Shown here piece by piece: positions 25,796 to 34,337 of a stretch of 64,000 bases of DNA. The notes beneath the pieces were generated by a model that saw only the letters and a list, made by a program, of their open reading frames with translations, ran no database searches and was not told the origin of the DNA. The DNA is taken from positions 6,978,501 to 7,042,500 of the forward strand of contig NZ_CP081299.1 of the NCBI RefSeq assembly GCF_019711195.1, in the 5' to 3' direction. Each line of letters begins with the position of its first letter. Positions within the stretch are counted from its first letter, which is position 1. Position numbers and translations under genes: made by a program. The DNA comes from Dyadobacter sp. NIV53 (GTDB lineage Bacteria > Bacteroidota > Bacteroidia > Cytophagales > Spirosomataceae).

Positions 25796-26932
25796 ATGGC
25801 TATTAATAAAGAAATGACTGCCCAACCTGTTGCTTATAGAAAGCATAAATCAGCAGTAAGGGAATGGTTCGATTCAATACTTTTTGCAGTTATTGCCGCC
25901 ACACTTATCCGCTGGTTGTTTTTTGAAGCATTTACAATTCCTACACCTTCCATGGAAAACAGTCTTTTGGTAGGGGATTTTCTTTTTGTCAGTAAGTTGC
26001 ATTACGGCACACGTACACCAAAAACACCATTACAGGTACCATTAACGCATCAAACCATTTGGGGAACCAACATTCCTTCTTATACGGATGCTATTCAGTT
26101 ACCTCAATATCGCCTGCCAGGTTTCAGTGATGTGAAACGTGGTGATGTGGTTGTTTTCAATTATCCTCCCGAATTGCAGCATCCGGTTGATTTGAAAACG
26201 AATTATATTAAACGATGTGTTGGTTTACCTGGTGATAAGCTGGAAGTAAGGGATTTACAGGTTTACACAAATGGTGTAGCAATGGTAAATCCGCCAAGAA
26301 TGGAAGATGAATACTTTGTTGCCACAACTACTACTGTAAATGAAACAAAGGTTTTTAAGGAAAACGGGATTTCGGAATATCATCCTTACACCGAAAGTTT
26401 TAATGATACAATAGCAGCTAATGACCAACAGGGCTATCTGGTTTTTACCACAACAGAGATCGCAGCCAAGCTAAAAGCATTCGATTTTGTTAAAAGTATT
26501 ACGTTGGTAAAATCGCCAAAAGAAATCAGTGAACCAATGTTGTATCCAAATTCTCCGTTATTTAAATGGAACCGGGATAACTACGGGCCAATCACAATTC
26601 CAAAAGAAGGAATGACAGTAAATCTTACCCCGGAAAATATTGCAACTTATGGTACTGTAATTAAAAGTTATGAAGGAAATGATGACGTTGTTATTGATAC
26701 ATCATCCATTAAAGTAGGAGGAAAGGCAATAACCAGTTATACTTTCAAACAGGACTACTATTTTATGATGGGAGATAATCGTCACAATTCGGCTGATTCG
26801 CGTTATTGGGGTTTTGTTCCAAAAGATCACATCGTTGGAAAAGCCGTATTTGTCTGGATGTCAATTGATCCGGATCCTACAAGTTTCTTTAGTAAAATTC
26901 GTTGGAACAGATTATTCAGAGTCATAAACTAA
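25796..26932 (+). CDS. lepB: Signal peptidase I, first copy
   Basis: Serine/lysine-dyad endopeptidase that removes signal peptides after Sec export. 378 residues: an N-terminal membrane helix (residues 28-47), catalytic Ser52 in PTPSMENS, catalytic Lys139 in YIKRCVGLPGD, and the MMGDNRHNSADSRYWGFV box near the end. Between the Lys and the MMGDNRHNSADS box is an insert of about 180 residues typical of Bacteroidota LepB. It follows dapB by 27 bases and is likely co-transcribed with it. A terminator at 26957-26981 separates it from a close second copy. Confidence 0.94.
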   Translation: MAINKEMTAQPVAYRKHKSAVREWFDSILFAVIAATLIRWLFFEAFTIPTPSMENSLLVGDFLFVSKLHYGTRTPKTPLQVPLTHQTIWGTNIPSYTDAIQLPQYRLPGFSDVKRGDVVVFNYPPELQHPVDLKTNYIKRCVGLPGDKLEVRDLQVYTNGVAMVNPPRMEDEYFVATTTTVNETKVFKENGISEYHPYTESFNDTIAANDQQGYLVFTTTEIAAKLKAFDFVKSITLVKSPKEISEPMLYPNSPLFKWNRDNYGPITIPKEGMTVNLTPENIATYGTVIKSYEGNDDVVIDTSSIKVGGKAITSYTFKQDYYFMMGDNRHNSADSRYWGFVPKDHIVGKAVFVWMSIDPDPTSFFSKIRWNRLFRVIN

Positions 26933-26956
26933 GATAGGTTTTTAGTAATAATATTA

Positions 26957-26987
26957 AGAGAGCCAACTATCAGGGCTCTCTTTTTTT
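26957..26987 (+). terminator. Terminator after first lepB
   Basis: 8-bp stem AGAGAGCC/GGCTCTCT, 9-base loop, then a run of T. Follows the lepB stop at 26932. Confidence 0.8.
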
Positions 26988-26994
26988 ATTGTTG

Positions 26995-27025
26995 TTTGTA
27001 TATTCAATAAACTGATATATATTTG
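26995..27025 (+). promoter_or_regulatory. Promoter for second lepB
   Basis: TTTG at 26995-26998, 19 bases, TATATTTG at 27018-27025: a good Bacteroidota promoter. The predicted start lies about 43 bases before ATG 27075, so the second lepB is transcribed on its own. Confidence 0.65.
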
Positions 27026-27074
27026 TTTATTCTTTATCTGAAACAGTATTTTTATATTTAACTTATAACAACAA

Positions 27075-28253
27075 ATGGAAATAGCGAATGCCATGAAGAT
27101 CAGCACTGAACCTGCTAAAAAGAAATCTGCTTTTCGGGAATGGATTGATTCTGTACTATTTGCAGTTACAGCCGCAGTAATAATCCGCTGGTTGTTTTTC
27201 AGTGCTTTCGTTATTCCTACACCATCCATGGAAAACACTCTTCTGGTGGGAGATTATTTGTTTGTTAGCCGAATACATTATGGAACTACTACACCTATTA
27301 CTCCATTGCAGGTTCCATTAACCCATCAGACTATCTGGGGTACAAGTATTCCTTCATATCTTGACTGGATTCAGTTGCCTCAATTTCGCTTACCAGGAAT
27401 TACAGATGTGAAGAGGGGAGATGTCGTAGTTTTTAATCTGCCGGTTGAACATCCGGATTTATATTCAAAATACGGTTCAGTTTTGCCAGACCTTAAACCA
27501 CACCCGACGGATCTGCGTTCTAATTATATCAAACGTTGTGTTGCAATATCAGGTGATAAATTAGAAGTTCGTAACGGTCAGGTATATGTTAATGGTAAAG
27601 CTGAAACAAATCCACCACGTATACAAAGTGAATATTTTGTATCAACGGGTGCTCCTGTAAACGAACTTAATATTTTCAGAAAAAATGGAATTACAGATTA
27701 TTCGCCTTTTACCGAAACATATAATGATACGATAACCGACAATGATGAGTTTGGTTATATTGTAAAAACTACGGCTGATCTTGCTTCGAAGTTGAAAGGA
27801 TATGATTTTGTAAAAAGGGTAGAAGCCGTATTAATGCCGAAGGAGTTAAAAGAACCACAGTTATTTCCGGCTTCGGAACAATTACATTGGAATAAAGATA
27901 ATTATGGTCCTGTTCTGGTTCCTACAAAAGGAATGAAAGTAAGTTTGACTTCACAAAATATTGCCTTATACGGAGAAATAATTAAAAGCTACGACGGGAA
28001 TGAAAATGTAGGTATTGAACCCAATCGGATAACTCAAAATGGTAAGCCGCTGGAAAGTTATACTTTCAAACAGGACTATTATTTCATGATGGGAGATAAC
28101 CGTCATAATTCGGCAGACTCCCGTTACTGGGGATTTGTTCCAAAGGATCACATTGTAGGAAAAGCAATATTTGTATGGATGTCTCTTGATCCCAATCCCA
28201 CCAGCTTCGTAAATAAAATCAGGTGGGACAGGATTTTCAGAGTGATCAATTGA
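27075..28253 (+). CDS. lepB: Signal peptidase I, second copy
   Basis: A 392-residue paralogue of the preceding lepB with the same catalytic features: Ser51 in PTPSMENT, YIKRCVAISGDK with the Lys, and the same MMGDNRHNSADS box. It differs from the first copy by an additional segment after DVVVFNLPVE (residues about 122-140) and by many substitutions. It has its own promoter after the first copy's terminator, so the two may be differently regulated or may prefer different substrates. Tandem lepB genes are a known habit of the phylum. Confidence 0.94.
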   Translation: MEIANAMKISTEPAKKKSAFREWIDSVLFAVTAAVIIRWLFFSAFVIPTPSMENTLLVGDYLFVSRIHYGTTTPITPLQVPLTHQTIWGTSIPSYLDWIQLPQFRLPGITDVKRGDVVVFNLPVEHPDLYSKYGSVLPDLKPHPTDLRSNYIKRCVAISGDKLEVRNGQVYVNGKAETNPPRIQSEYFVSTGAPVNELNIFRKNGITDYSPFTETYNDTITDNDEFGYIVKTTADLASKLKGYDFVKRVEAVLMPKELKEPQLFPASEQLHWNKDNYGPVLVPTKGMKVSLTSQNIALYGEIIKSYDGNENVGIEPNRITQNGKPLESYTFKQDYYFMMGDNRHNSADSRYWGFVPKDHIVGKAIFVWMSLDPNPTSFVNKIRWDRIFRVIN

Positions 28254-28366
28254 GTTTAAAGTTTACGAGAGTTTAAAGTTTAAAAGTTCAAGAGTTCAAA
28301 GTTGCTGCCAACTTTAAACTTTTAACTCTCAACTTTTAAACTCTTAAACTTTAAACTCTTAAACTA
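28252..28366. repeat. GAGTTTAAAGTTT repeat between convergent genes
   Basis: Direct and inverted copies of GTTTAAAGTTT and AACTTTAAACT make a long imperfect hairpin centred near 28305-28310. It sits between the convergent lepB and GH13 genes and could serve as a two-way terminator or be a dispersed intergenic repeat. Confidence 0.6.
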
Positions 28367-30185
28367 CTCTTCCTGAGAATAAATTAGAGCAGTATAAGGT
28401 GGAATATTAAGAGATGCGTGAACAGGAAGACCGTCGAATTCTCCTTCTACTGTGTCCAAATCAAATACTCCCTGGTTAGAAAATTCAGGATCGTACTGGC
28501 CAGCATCACTATTTAAACGCAGATGCCATTTTCCAGCTCTTGGGAAACCAACTTTATAATCCGCAAACGTCTCAGTAGAAAAATTTAAAATGACCACAAC
28601 ACTATCTTTTGGGCCACCATTTTGCCAGCGATGCATGATAATAATTTTCTTATCATTGTCGGCGCGTATAAATTCAACCTCTTGTCCCTGAAGGCCAGCT
28701 GTTACGCCAAACCAGTTCCTTGCGCAAGTGTATCATATCACGATGCAGTGCTGCGAATCCGCTGAATTTTTCCAGTCGCGTCCAATCAATTGGATCGGTA
28801 TCCGAAAACCATTTATCTTCAAGTAACGGCTGTCCCTGAAATATCATCGGAATGCCGGGAGAAGTTAGAACAAGAGCTACCCCAAGTGCAGCCCTTTTTT
28901 TTGAGTACCAATTATTTACGTCACCGTTTGCTATTTCCTCTGCTACTCGGGCTTGTCCATTTGCTACTTCATCATGTGATTCAGTATAAATAATACGTTG
29001 GAATGCATCCAGGTTATATCGGTTTTTAACAGCTTCCACAATGCTGTTCATATCCCGGTCTTTATCATTTTGAGTAATTATTGCGTCTCGCACTGAATGA
29101 ACAAACTTTGCATCCCATTGAGAACCATAACCTAAGCCATCATTGTTAATGGTATCGGTAATACATTCAAGCGAGTGCATGTCTTCGGCGATGGTAATTT
29201 TATTGGTGAAATTTTCACGAATGTCTTTATTAATCCATTGCATTAATGAGATTCCTTCGGGTATGTCATTACCTGGATTTCCATCTGCTTTCACATTACG
29301 GATATAAGGAACCATATCCATTCTCAAACCATCCACATGAAAATCTTTAATCCACATCAGGGCATTGTCATGTATATATTGCCGTACTTCACCACGTCCG
29401 TAATCCGGACGGGTATTTCCCCAGGGAGTTTCTGAACGCCAGTCGTTATAAAAATATATTCCGCCGCCATCATTTTCCTGCCATCCATCAAACTGCCAAA
29501 GATCCATATCTGAAGGCCCGAAGTGATTATAAACAACATCCAATATTACCGCAATACCAGCTTCGTGTGCAGCTTTTACGAATGTCTTAAGTCCGTCCGG
29601 CCCGCCGTAGTCCGACTCAATAGCGAAAGGATTCGCAGGATTGTATCCCCAGGAACGCGACCCGGGAAATTCAGCACATGGCATTAATTCAACAGCATTA
29701 AAGCCCATATCTTTTAGGTATCCTAACTTTTCAATAGCTGTGTACAGTGTACCGATTGAGTTTTCATCAGGTGCATTAAATGTACCAACGTGTAATTCAT
29801 AAATAACCAGTTCGTGCCAGGATGGAATTTGAAAGTCCTCGTTATTCCAACCAAATGACGAATGGCTATAAACTATTCCGTTTCCAGCCGAATTTGTCAT
29901 TTGCAAGGCGTAAGGATCATTTCTCATAAAATCGCCAGAAGGTGTTTTCAGCGCGAATTTATATTCGTCACCAATTTTGGAATTATCAACAAGAACACCC
30001 CAAAAGCCGTTTTCTTCAGCCTGCAAAGGATTTGAATCTTCCTTCCAGTCATTAAAACTGCCTACGACCGATACGCTTTTGGCATGTGGCGCCCAAACCC
30101 TGTAATAAACTCCTTCAGGATAATATGTAGCACCCATACCTTCAAAATGTTGTAAAGTGTGCGCATCAATCTCTTGGTTTTCCAT
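28364..30185 (-). pseudogene. GH13 alpha-amylase family enzyme (branching-enzyme-like), frameshifted near the C-terminus
   Basis: A CBM48 plus GH13 enzyme of about 606 residues acting on alpha-1,4-glucans. The CBM48 domain is at residues 20-100 (YYRVWAPHAKSVSVVGSFND). The GH13 catalytic core shows DVVYNHFGPSD, DGLRMDMVPYI with the nucleophile Asp, AEDMHS with the acid Glu, and YTESHDEVANG. An extra G at 28718-28719 shifts the frame near residue 490. Removing it gives KNWFGVTAGLQGQEVEF and then the C-terminal beta domain, found as a separate frame at 28364-28636. The enzyme could be a branching enzyme or a maltooligosyltrehalose hydrolase relative; family alone does not decide. Confidence 0.85.
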
Positions 30186-30277
30186 ATATGATTTAAAAAA
30201 TTTGTTATTTTTGATGATAGTCTGAATAACTTTTTATTGCAAAACTTATGCCAAAATTTTTCGCTGGGTTCAAGGCT

Positions 30278-30285
30278 TAATTTTG
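30278..30285 (+). promoter_or_regulatory. Candidate -7 element for dprA
   Basis: TAATTTTG matches TAnnTTTG 48 bases before the dprA ATG; a -33 element is not clear. Confidence 0.35.
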
Positions 30286-30332
30286 ATCAGATTTGTCTTC
30301 ATCAATAATTTAAGAATATCAAACACACTATT

Positions 30333-31466
30333 ATGTTGCCGTCACTGGAAAATGAAAAGATTAGTACGTTGGCACTTATTCACACGCCGGGAATAGGATC
30401 TGTAACAGTCAGACAATTAATTAGTTACTGCGGCGGTGCTTCAAAAGTATTCACCTCTGATTACAAAAAGCTTATTAAAATACCAGGAATCGGTGATAAA
30501 GTTGCCCGTTCAATTTTAAACGGAGGCGGATTTGCTTTTGCGGAAAAGGAATTTGTGGACTGTGGTAAATCAGACACACAGCTTCACTTTGTTACGGACA
30601 AAACTTATCCGGGCAGGCTGAAATCTCTATACGATGCACCAGTTGTTCTATATTCCAGAGGACAATTTGACTTCAATCAGCAAAGAACGGTTGGTATTGT
30701 CGGAACCCGGCAAATAAGTGAGTATGGGAAAACTGTTACGGAAACTATCATAAAGGAACTCGTTCCGTTTCAGGCATTAATCGTCAGCGGACTGGCTTAC
30801 GGGGTTGACATAACTGCTCATAGGGCATGTTTAAAAAATGGTTTGCCAACAATAGGGGTAATGGCTAGTGGGCTGGATGTCATATATCCTGCTGTACATC
30901 AGCGAACGGCACAGGAAATGCAGGTTCATGGAGGAATTGTTACGGAAAACGCGCTGGCGACCAAACCGGATTTCATGAGATTTCCCGCCAGGAACAGAAT
31001 TATTGCGGGGCTAAGTGATGTTACAATAGTTGTAGAATCTGCAAAAAAAGGTGGAAGCCTAATTACAGTCGAGTTTGCACAAAATTATCACCGTGATGTA
31101 TTTGCAGTACCCGGAAATCTCAGTAGCCCGCAGTCAGAAGGATGTAACCAGCTGATCAGAGATAATAAGGCAGCTATTTTTACATCGGTTCAGGATATGG
31201 CGATGGCAATAGGCTGGAATTTAGATCAGGAACTAAATAACGGATTAGTAAAACAATTCGAAAAGGAGATTCCAATGAGTTTTGATGGGTTTACACAGGA
31301 TGAAGGCCAGGTGCTGGGAATGTTAAGACAAAAAGGAAATATGCAGATAGATGATTTGTCGTGGCAAAGCGGTATGCATCTTAATAAATTAGCAACGTTA
31401 TTATTAAATCTTGAATTTCAGGGCATGATAAAGTCACTGCCAGGAAAAAAATATGGATTAATTTAA
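30333..31466 (+). CDS. dprA: DNA processing protein DprA
   Basis: Binds incoming single-stranded DNA and loads RecA during natural transformation. 377 residues: an N-terminal HhH/SAM-like region (HTPGIGSVTVRQLI and IPGIGDKVARSIL), the Rossmann DprA core with VGIVGTRQISEYG, SGLAYGVDITAH, RFPARNRIIAG and KKGGSLITVEFA, and a C-terminal winged-helix (DDLSWQSGMHLNKLATLLLN). Complete; start ATG 30333. It precedes an AlbA_2 gene by 2 bases. Confidence 0.94.
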   Translation: MLPSLENEKISTLALIHTPGIGSVTVRQLISYCGGASKVFTSDYKKLIKIPGIGDKVARSILNGGGFAFAEKEFVDCGKSDTQLHFVTDKTYPGRLKSLYDAPVVLYSRGQFDFNQQRTVGIVGTRQISEYGKTVTETIIKELVPFQALIVSGLAYGVDITAHRACLKNGLPTIGVMASGLDVIYPAVHQRTAQEMQVHGGIVTENALATKPDFMRFPARNRIIAGLSDVTIVVESAKKGGSLITVEFAQNYHRDVFAVPGNLSSPQSEGCNQLIRDNKAAIFTSVQDMAMAIGWNLDQELNNGLVKQFEKEIPMSFDGFTQDEGQVLGMLRQKGNMQIDDLSWQSGMHLNKLATLLLNLEFQGMIKSLPGKKYGLI

Positions 31467-31468
31467 AT

Positions 31469-32098
31469 ATGAATAAAAGCACCATTCAACTAATAAAACA
31501 AGGAGAAGGCTTAGCCATTGAATTTAAAAAAACGATTGACAGTCCATATAAAATTGCTAAAACGATCACATCGTTTGCCAATACATCCGGTGGGGTTCTT
31601 TTGATAGGCGTGGACGATGCAGGATTGATATCGGGAATTTACTCAGAACTTGAAGAATTGCAAAAGCTGGAAAAAGCTGCTGGTCAGCTCATTGAGGAAC
31701 CCGTTTTATTACATTTAAACACAGAAATAATTGATAATAAGAAAATTCTGCGGGTTGAAATAATTGAAAGTGCAGGCAAACCTCATTATGCAATTAATGA
31801 GAAAAATGAGCGGATCATTTATATTCGGGTGAAGGACAAAAGTGTACCAATTCCAAAGCTTTTAATTGCGGGAGAAGGAGATTTTGATACAGAAAAATTA
31901 CTGGCCACACGACATGTTAAATCTTTGATTACATATTTAAAATCAACGGATTCTGTTACAGCCCGAGCATTCGCCAGAATCATAAATATTTCTGAAAAAA
32001 GGGCAGAACGCATGCTGAATGAACTTGCAGCCAGACAAATACTGCTAAAATTGAGTAAAGTAAAACCGGAAACTTACAGCCTCAAATGGGCGAAATGA
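31469..32098 (+). CDS. AlbA_2 (Schlafen-type) DNA-binding protein
   Basis: A 209-residue protein with the AlbA_2 domain (EGLAIEFKKTIDSPYKI, FANTSGGVLLIGVDDAG at about residues 36-52) and a C-terminal winged-helix-like region (FARIINISEKRAERMLNELA). AlbA_2 proteins are putative nucleic-acid-binding ATPase-like regulators of unknown function. It begins 2 bases after dprA and is almost certainly co-transcribed, and it may assist in DNA uptake or repair. It ends at the terminator 32099-32149. Confidence 0.8.
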   Translation: MNKSTIQLIKQGEGLAIEFKKTIDSPYKIAKTITSFANTSGGVLLIGVDDAGLISGIYSELEELQKLEKAAGQLIEEPVLLHLNTEIIDNKKILRVEIIESAGKPHYAINEKNERIIYIRVKDKSVPIPKLLIAGEGDFDTEKLLATRHVKSLITYLKSTDSVTARAFARIINISEKRAERMLNELAARQILLKLSKVKPETYSLKWAK

Positions 32099-32149
32099 AA
32101 AACGTTTGTTAAAATATAATCACGAAGATTCATTTTTAACAAACGTTTT
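32099..32149. terminator. Bidirectional terminator between AlbA_2 gene and FKBP gene
   Basis: A perfect 16-bp stem (32099-32114 with 32134-32149, arm AAAACGTTTGTTAAAA) with a 19-base loop. It separates convergent genes. Confidence 0.8.
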
Positions 32150-32170
32150 AAAGATAGACTTCAGAAATGT

Positions 32171-32602
32171 TTAGTCGATTCCTACCAATTCCAGTTCAAA
32201 AATCAAATCCTGACCTGCCAGAGGATGATTTGCATCCAGAAGTACAAATTCTTCGGTTACCTCTTTAATTACAACAGGAATTACTTGTCCGTTTCCATCC
32301 TGATGCATATTTAAAGTGCCGCCAATTTCCAATGGAATTTCAGCAGGGATCTGAGCGCGTTCGAAATTAATGATCATGTCTTCATTAATAGGCCCGTAAG
32401 CATCTTCGTTTGGAATATTAATCGTTTTTTTATCTCCAATCACCATTCCGGTAACTCCGTCATCAAATCCTTTAATAACTTGTCCGCTTCCCAGTTGGAA
32501 AACCAAAGGCTCACGTCCTTCTGAAGAGTCAAAAAGTTGTCCGTCAGGAAGAGTTCCTTTATAATGAACTTTTACGTTATCTCCTGCTTGTGCTTGTTTC
32601 AT
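32171..32602 (-). CDS. FKBP-type peptidyl-prolyl isomerase (SlyD-like)
   Basis: A 143-residue cytosolic proline isomerase and chaperone. FKBP core residues are seen in VHYKGTLPDGQLFDSS, VFQLGSGQVIKGFDDGV and INIPNEDAYG, and an insert-in-flap chaperone domain follows (residues 65-115). No His-rich metal-binding tail of classical SlyD is present. The minus-strand gene lies between the AlbA_2 gene and proS. Confidence 0.92.
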   Translation of the reverse strand: MKQAQAGDNVKVHYKGTLPDGQLFDSSEGREPLVFQLGSGQVIKGFDDGVTGMVIGDKKTINIPNEDAYGPINEDMIINFERAQIPAEIPLEIGGTLNMHQDGNGQVIPVVIKEVTEEFVLLDANHPLAGQDLIFELELVGID

Positions 32603-32677
32603 TTCAGTAATATCTTAATTGGTTAAAAATGAGTTAATAAGTACTCTGGTAAACTAATTATACCAATACTTTGATGA

Positions 32678-34153
32678 TTAATATGCTCTTGCAAAAACAA
32701 CTCTTCTGAAAGATGGTTTACCAGAATAAATGCAAACACCGCTTTCCTCTTCTGCGTTCAATGGAATGCATCTGATCGTTGCTTTTGTTTCTTCCTTAAT
32801 CTTTTCTTCTGTTTCTGGTGTACCATCCCAATGAGCAAGGATAAACCCGCCTTTTGAATCCAGTACACTATTAAATTCTTCAAATGTATCAACACGAAAT
32901 GTGTTTTCTTCACGGAACGCCAGTGCCTTGTTGTAGATTGATTCCTGAATATTATCAAGCAGGTCAGTAATATACAAGGCGATTCCTTCCAGGGAAACTG
33001 TTTCCTTGGTTTTGGTATCACGACGTGCAACTTCAACCGTGCCATTTTCCAGGTCACGAGCACCCATTGCAAGGCGAACCGGTACACCTTTTAATTCGTA
33101 CTCCGCGAATTTGTAGCCTGGTTTGTAAGCATCATTATTATCGAATTTAACACTTACACCAAGTTTTTTCAGTTGCTTTTTTATCTCATCAGCTTTTTCA
33201 GAAATCTGGGCAAGCTGTTCTTCATTTTTGTATATCGGAACTATCACAACCTGGATAGGAGCCAGCTTGGGCGGTAAAACCAATCCGCTGTCATCCGAAT
33301 GTGCCATGATCAACGCACCCATTAAACGTGTGCTTACACCCCATGAGGTTCCCCACACATATTCGAGCTTACCGTCTTTGTCCTGAAATTTTACATCAAA
33401 TGCAGTTGCAAAATTTTGTCCGAGAAAATGAGATGTTCCTGTTTGTAATGCCTTACCGTCCTGCATCAGAGCTTCTATACAATAGGTTTCCACGGCTCCG
33501 GCAAATCTCTCATTTGCAGATTTGATACCTTTCAAAACGGGTAATGCCATCCATTCTTCCGCAAACTGCGCGTAGATGTTCAGCATTTGCTCCGTTTCTG
33601 CAATCGCTTCTCCAGAGGTAGAATGTGCAGTATGGCCTTCCTGCCATAAGAATTCAGTAGTACGTAAAAATAAGCGGGTGCGCATTTCCCAACGAACTAC
33701 ATTTGCCCATTGGTTAATCAGCAAAGGAAGATCCCGGTAGGATTGTATCCAGTTTTTATATGTACTCCAAATTACCGTCTCGGATGTAGGGCGAACAATA
33801 AGTTCTTCTTCCAGTTTCGCATCCGGATCTACAATGACTCCTTTACCATCCGGATCGTTTTTCAATCTGTAGTGCGTAACAACTGCACACTCTTTTGCGA
33901 AGCCTTCCACATGTGAGGCTTCTTTACTCAGATAAGATTTTGGGATGAATAAAGGAAAATAAGCATTGGAATGACCAGTTTCCTTAAACATATCATCCAG
34001 CGCCCGCTGCATTTTTTCCCAGATAGAATAACCATAGGGTTTTATTACCATACAGCCTCTAACTGCCGAGTTTTCAGCCAAATCGGCTCTTTTTACTAGT
34101 TCATTGTACCATTCGGAGTAGTTTTCACTTCGGGTTGGTAAGGCTTTACTCAT
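32678..34153 (-). CDS. proS: Prolyl-tRNA synthetase
   Basis: Charges tRNA-Pro. The 491-residue enzyme is of the short, archaeal/eukaryote-like class without the bacterial editing insertion. Class II motifs are visible: RGCMVIKPYGYSIWEKMQ (motif 1 region), WANVVRWEMRTRLFLRTTEFLWQEGHTAH (motif 2 area, about residues 148-176) and WGVSTRLMGALIMAHSDD (motif 3). The C-terminal Tyr (FARAY) end is typical of this class. Full length; ATG 34153 lies next to a promoter-like TATCTTTG at 34221-34228. Confidence 0.94.
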   Translation of the reverse strand: MSKALPTRSENYSEWYNELVKRADLAENSAVRGCMVIKPYGYSIWEKMQRALDDMFKETGHSNAYFPLFIPKSYLSKEASHVEGFAKECAVVTHYRLKNDPDGKGVIVDPDAKLEEELIVRPTSETVIWSTYKNWIQSYRDLPLLINQWANVVRWEMRTRLFLRTTEFLWQEGHTAHSTSGEAIAETEQMLNIYAQFAEEWMALPVLKGIKSANERFAGAVETYCIEALMQDGKALQTGTSHFLGQNFATAFDVKFQDKDGKLEYVWGTSWGVSTRLMGALIMAHSDDSGLVLPPKLAPIQVVIVPIYKNEEQLAQISEKADEIKKQLKKLGVSVKFDNNDAYKPGYKFAEYELKGVPVRLAMGARDLENGTVEVARRDTKTKETVSLEGIALYITDLLDNIQESIYNKALAFREENTFRVDTFEEFNSVLDSKGGFILAHWDGTPETEEKIKEETKATIRCIPLNAEEESGVCIYSGKPSFRRVVFARAY

Positions 34154-34217
34154 TCTTAGGATTATTTTGTAAATGAAAAGGAGTATAACGATGCGTAATA
34201 CAGTCTTTTTTTAGAAG

Positions 34218-34247
34218 TTGCAAAGATAGTTTTTTATGTTAACTTTG
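34218..34247 (+). promoter_or_regulatory. Overlapping divergent promoters for proS and lipoprotein gene
   Basis: Rightward: TTG 34218-34220, 19 bases, TAACTTTG 34240-34247. Leftward: TATCTTTG on the minus strand at 34221-34228. The two -7 elements lie within 30 bases of one another. Confidence 0.55.
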
Positions 34248-34337
34248 GAATTAATGTAACTGCAATGATGTTTAATTCGTATTAATGGAACGAAATTTAT
34301 ATGTTCATTATAGATCAAATTTTAACCCTTTAAAGCC

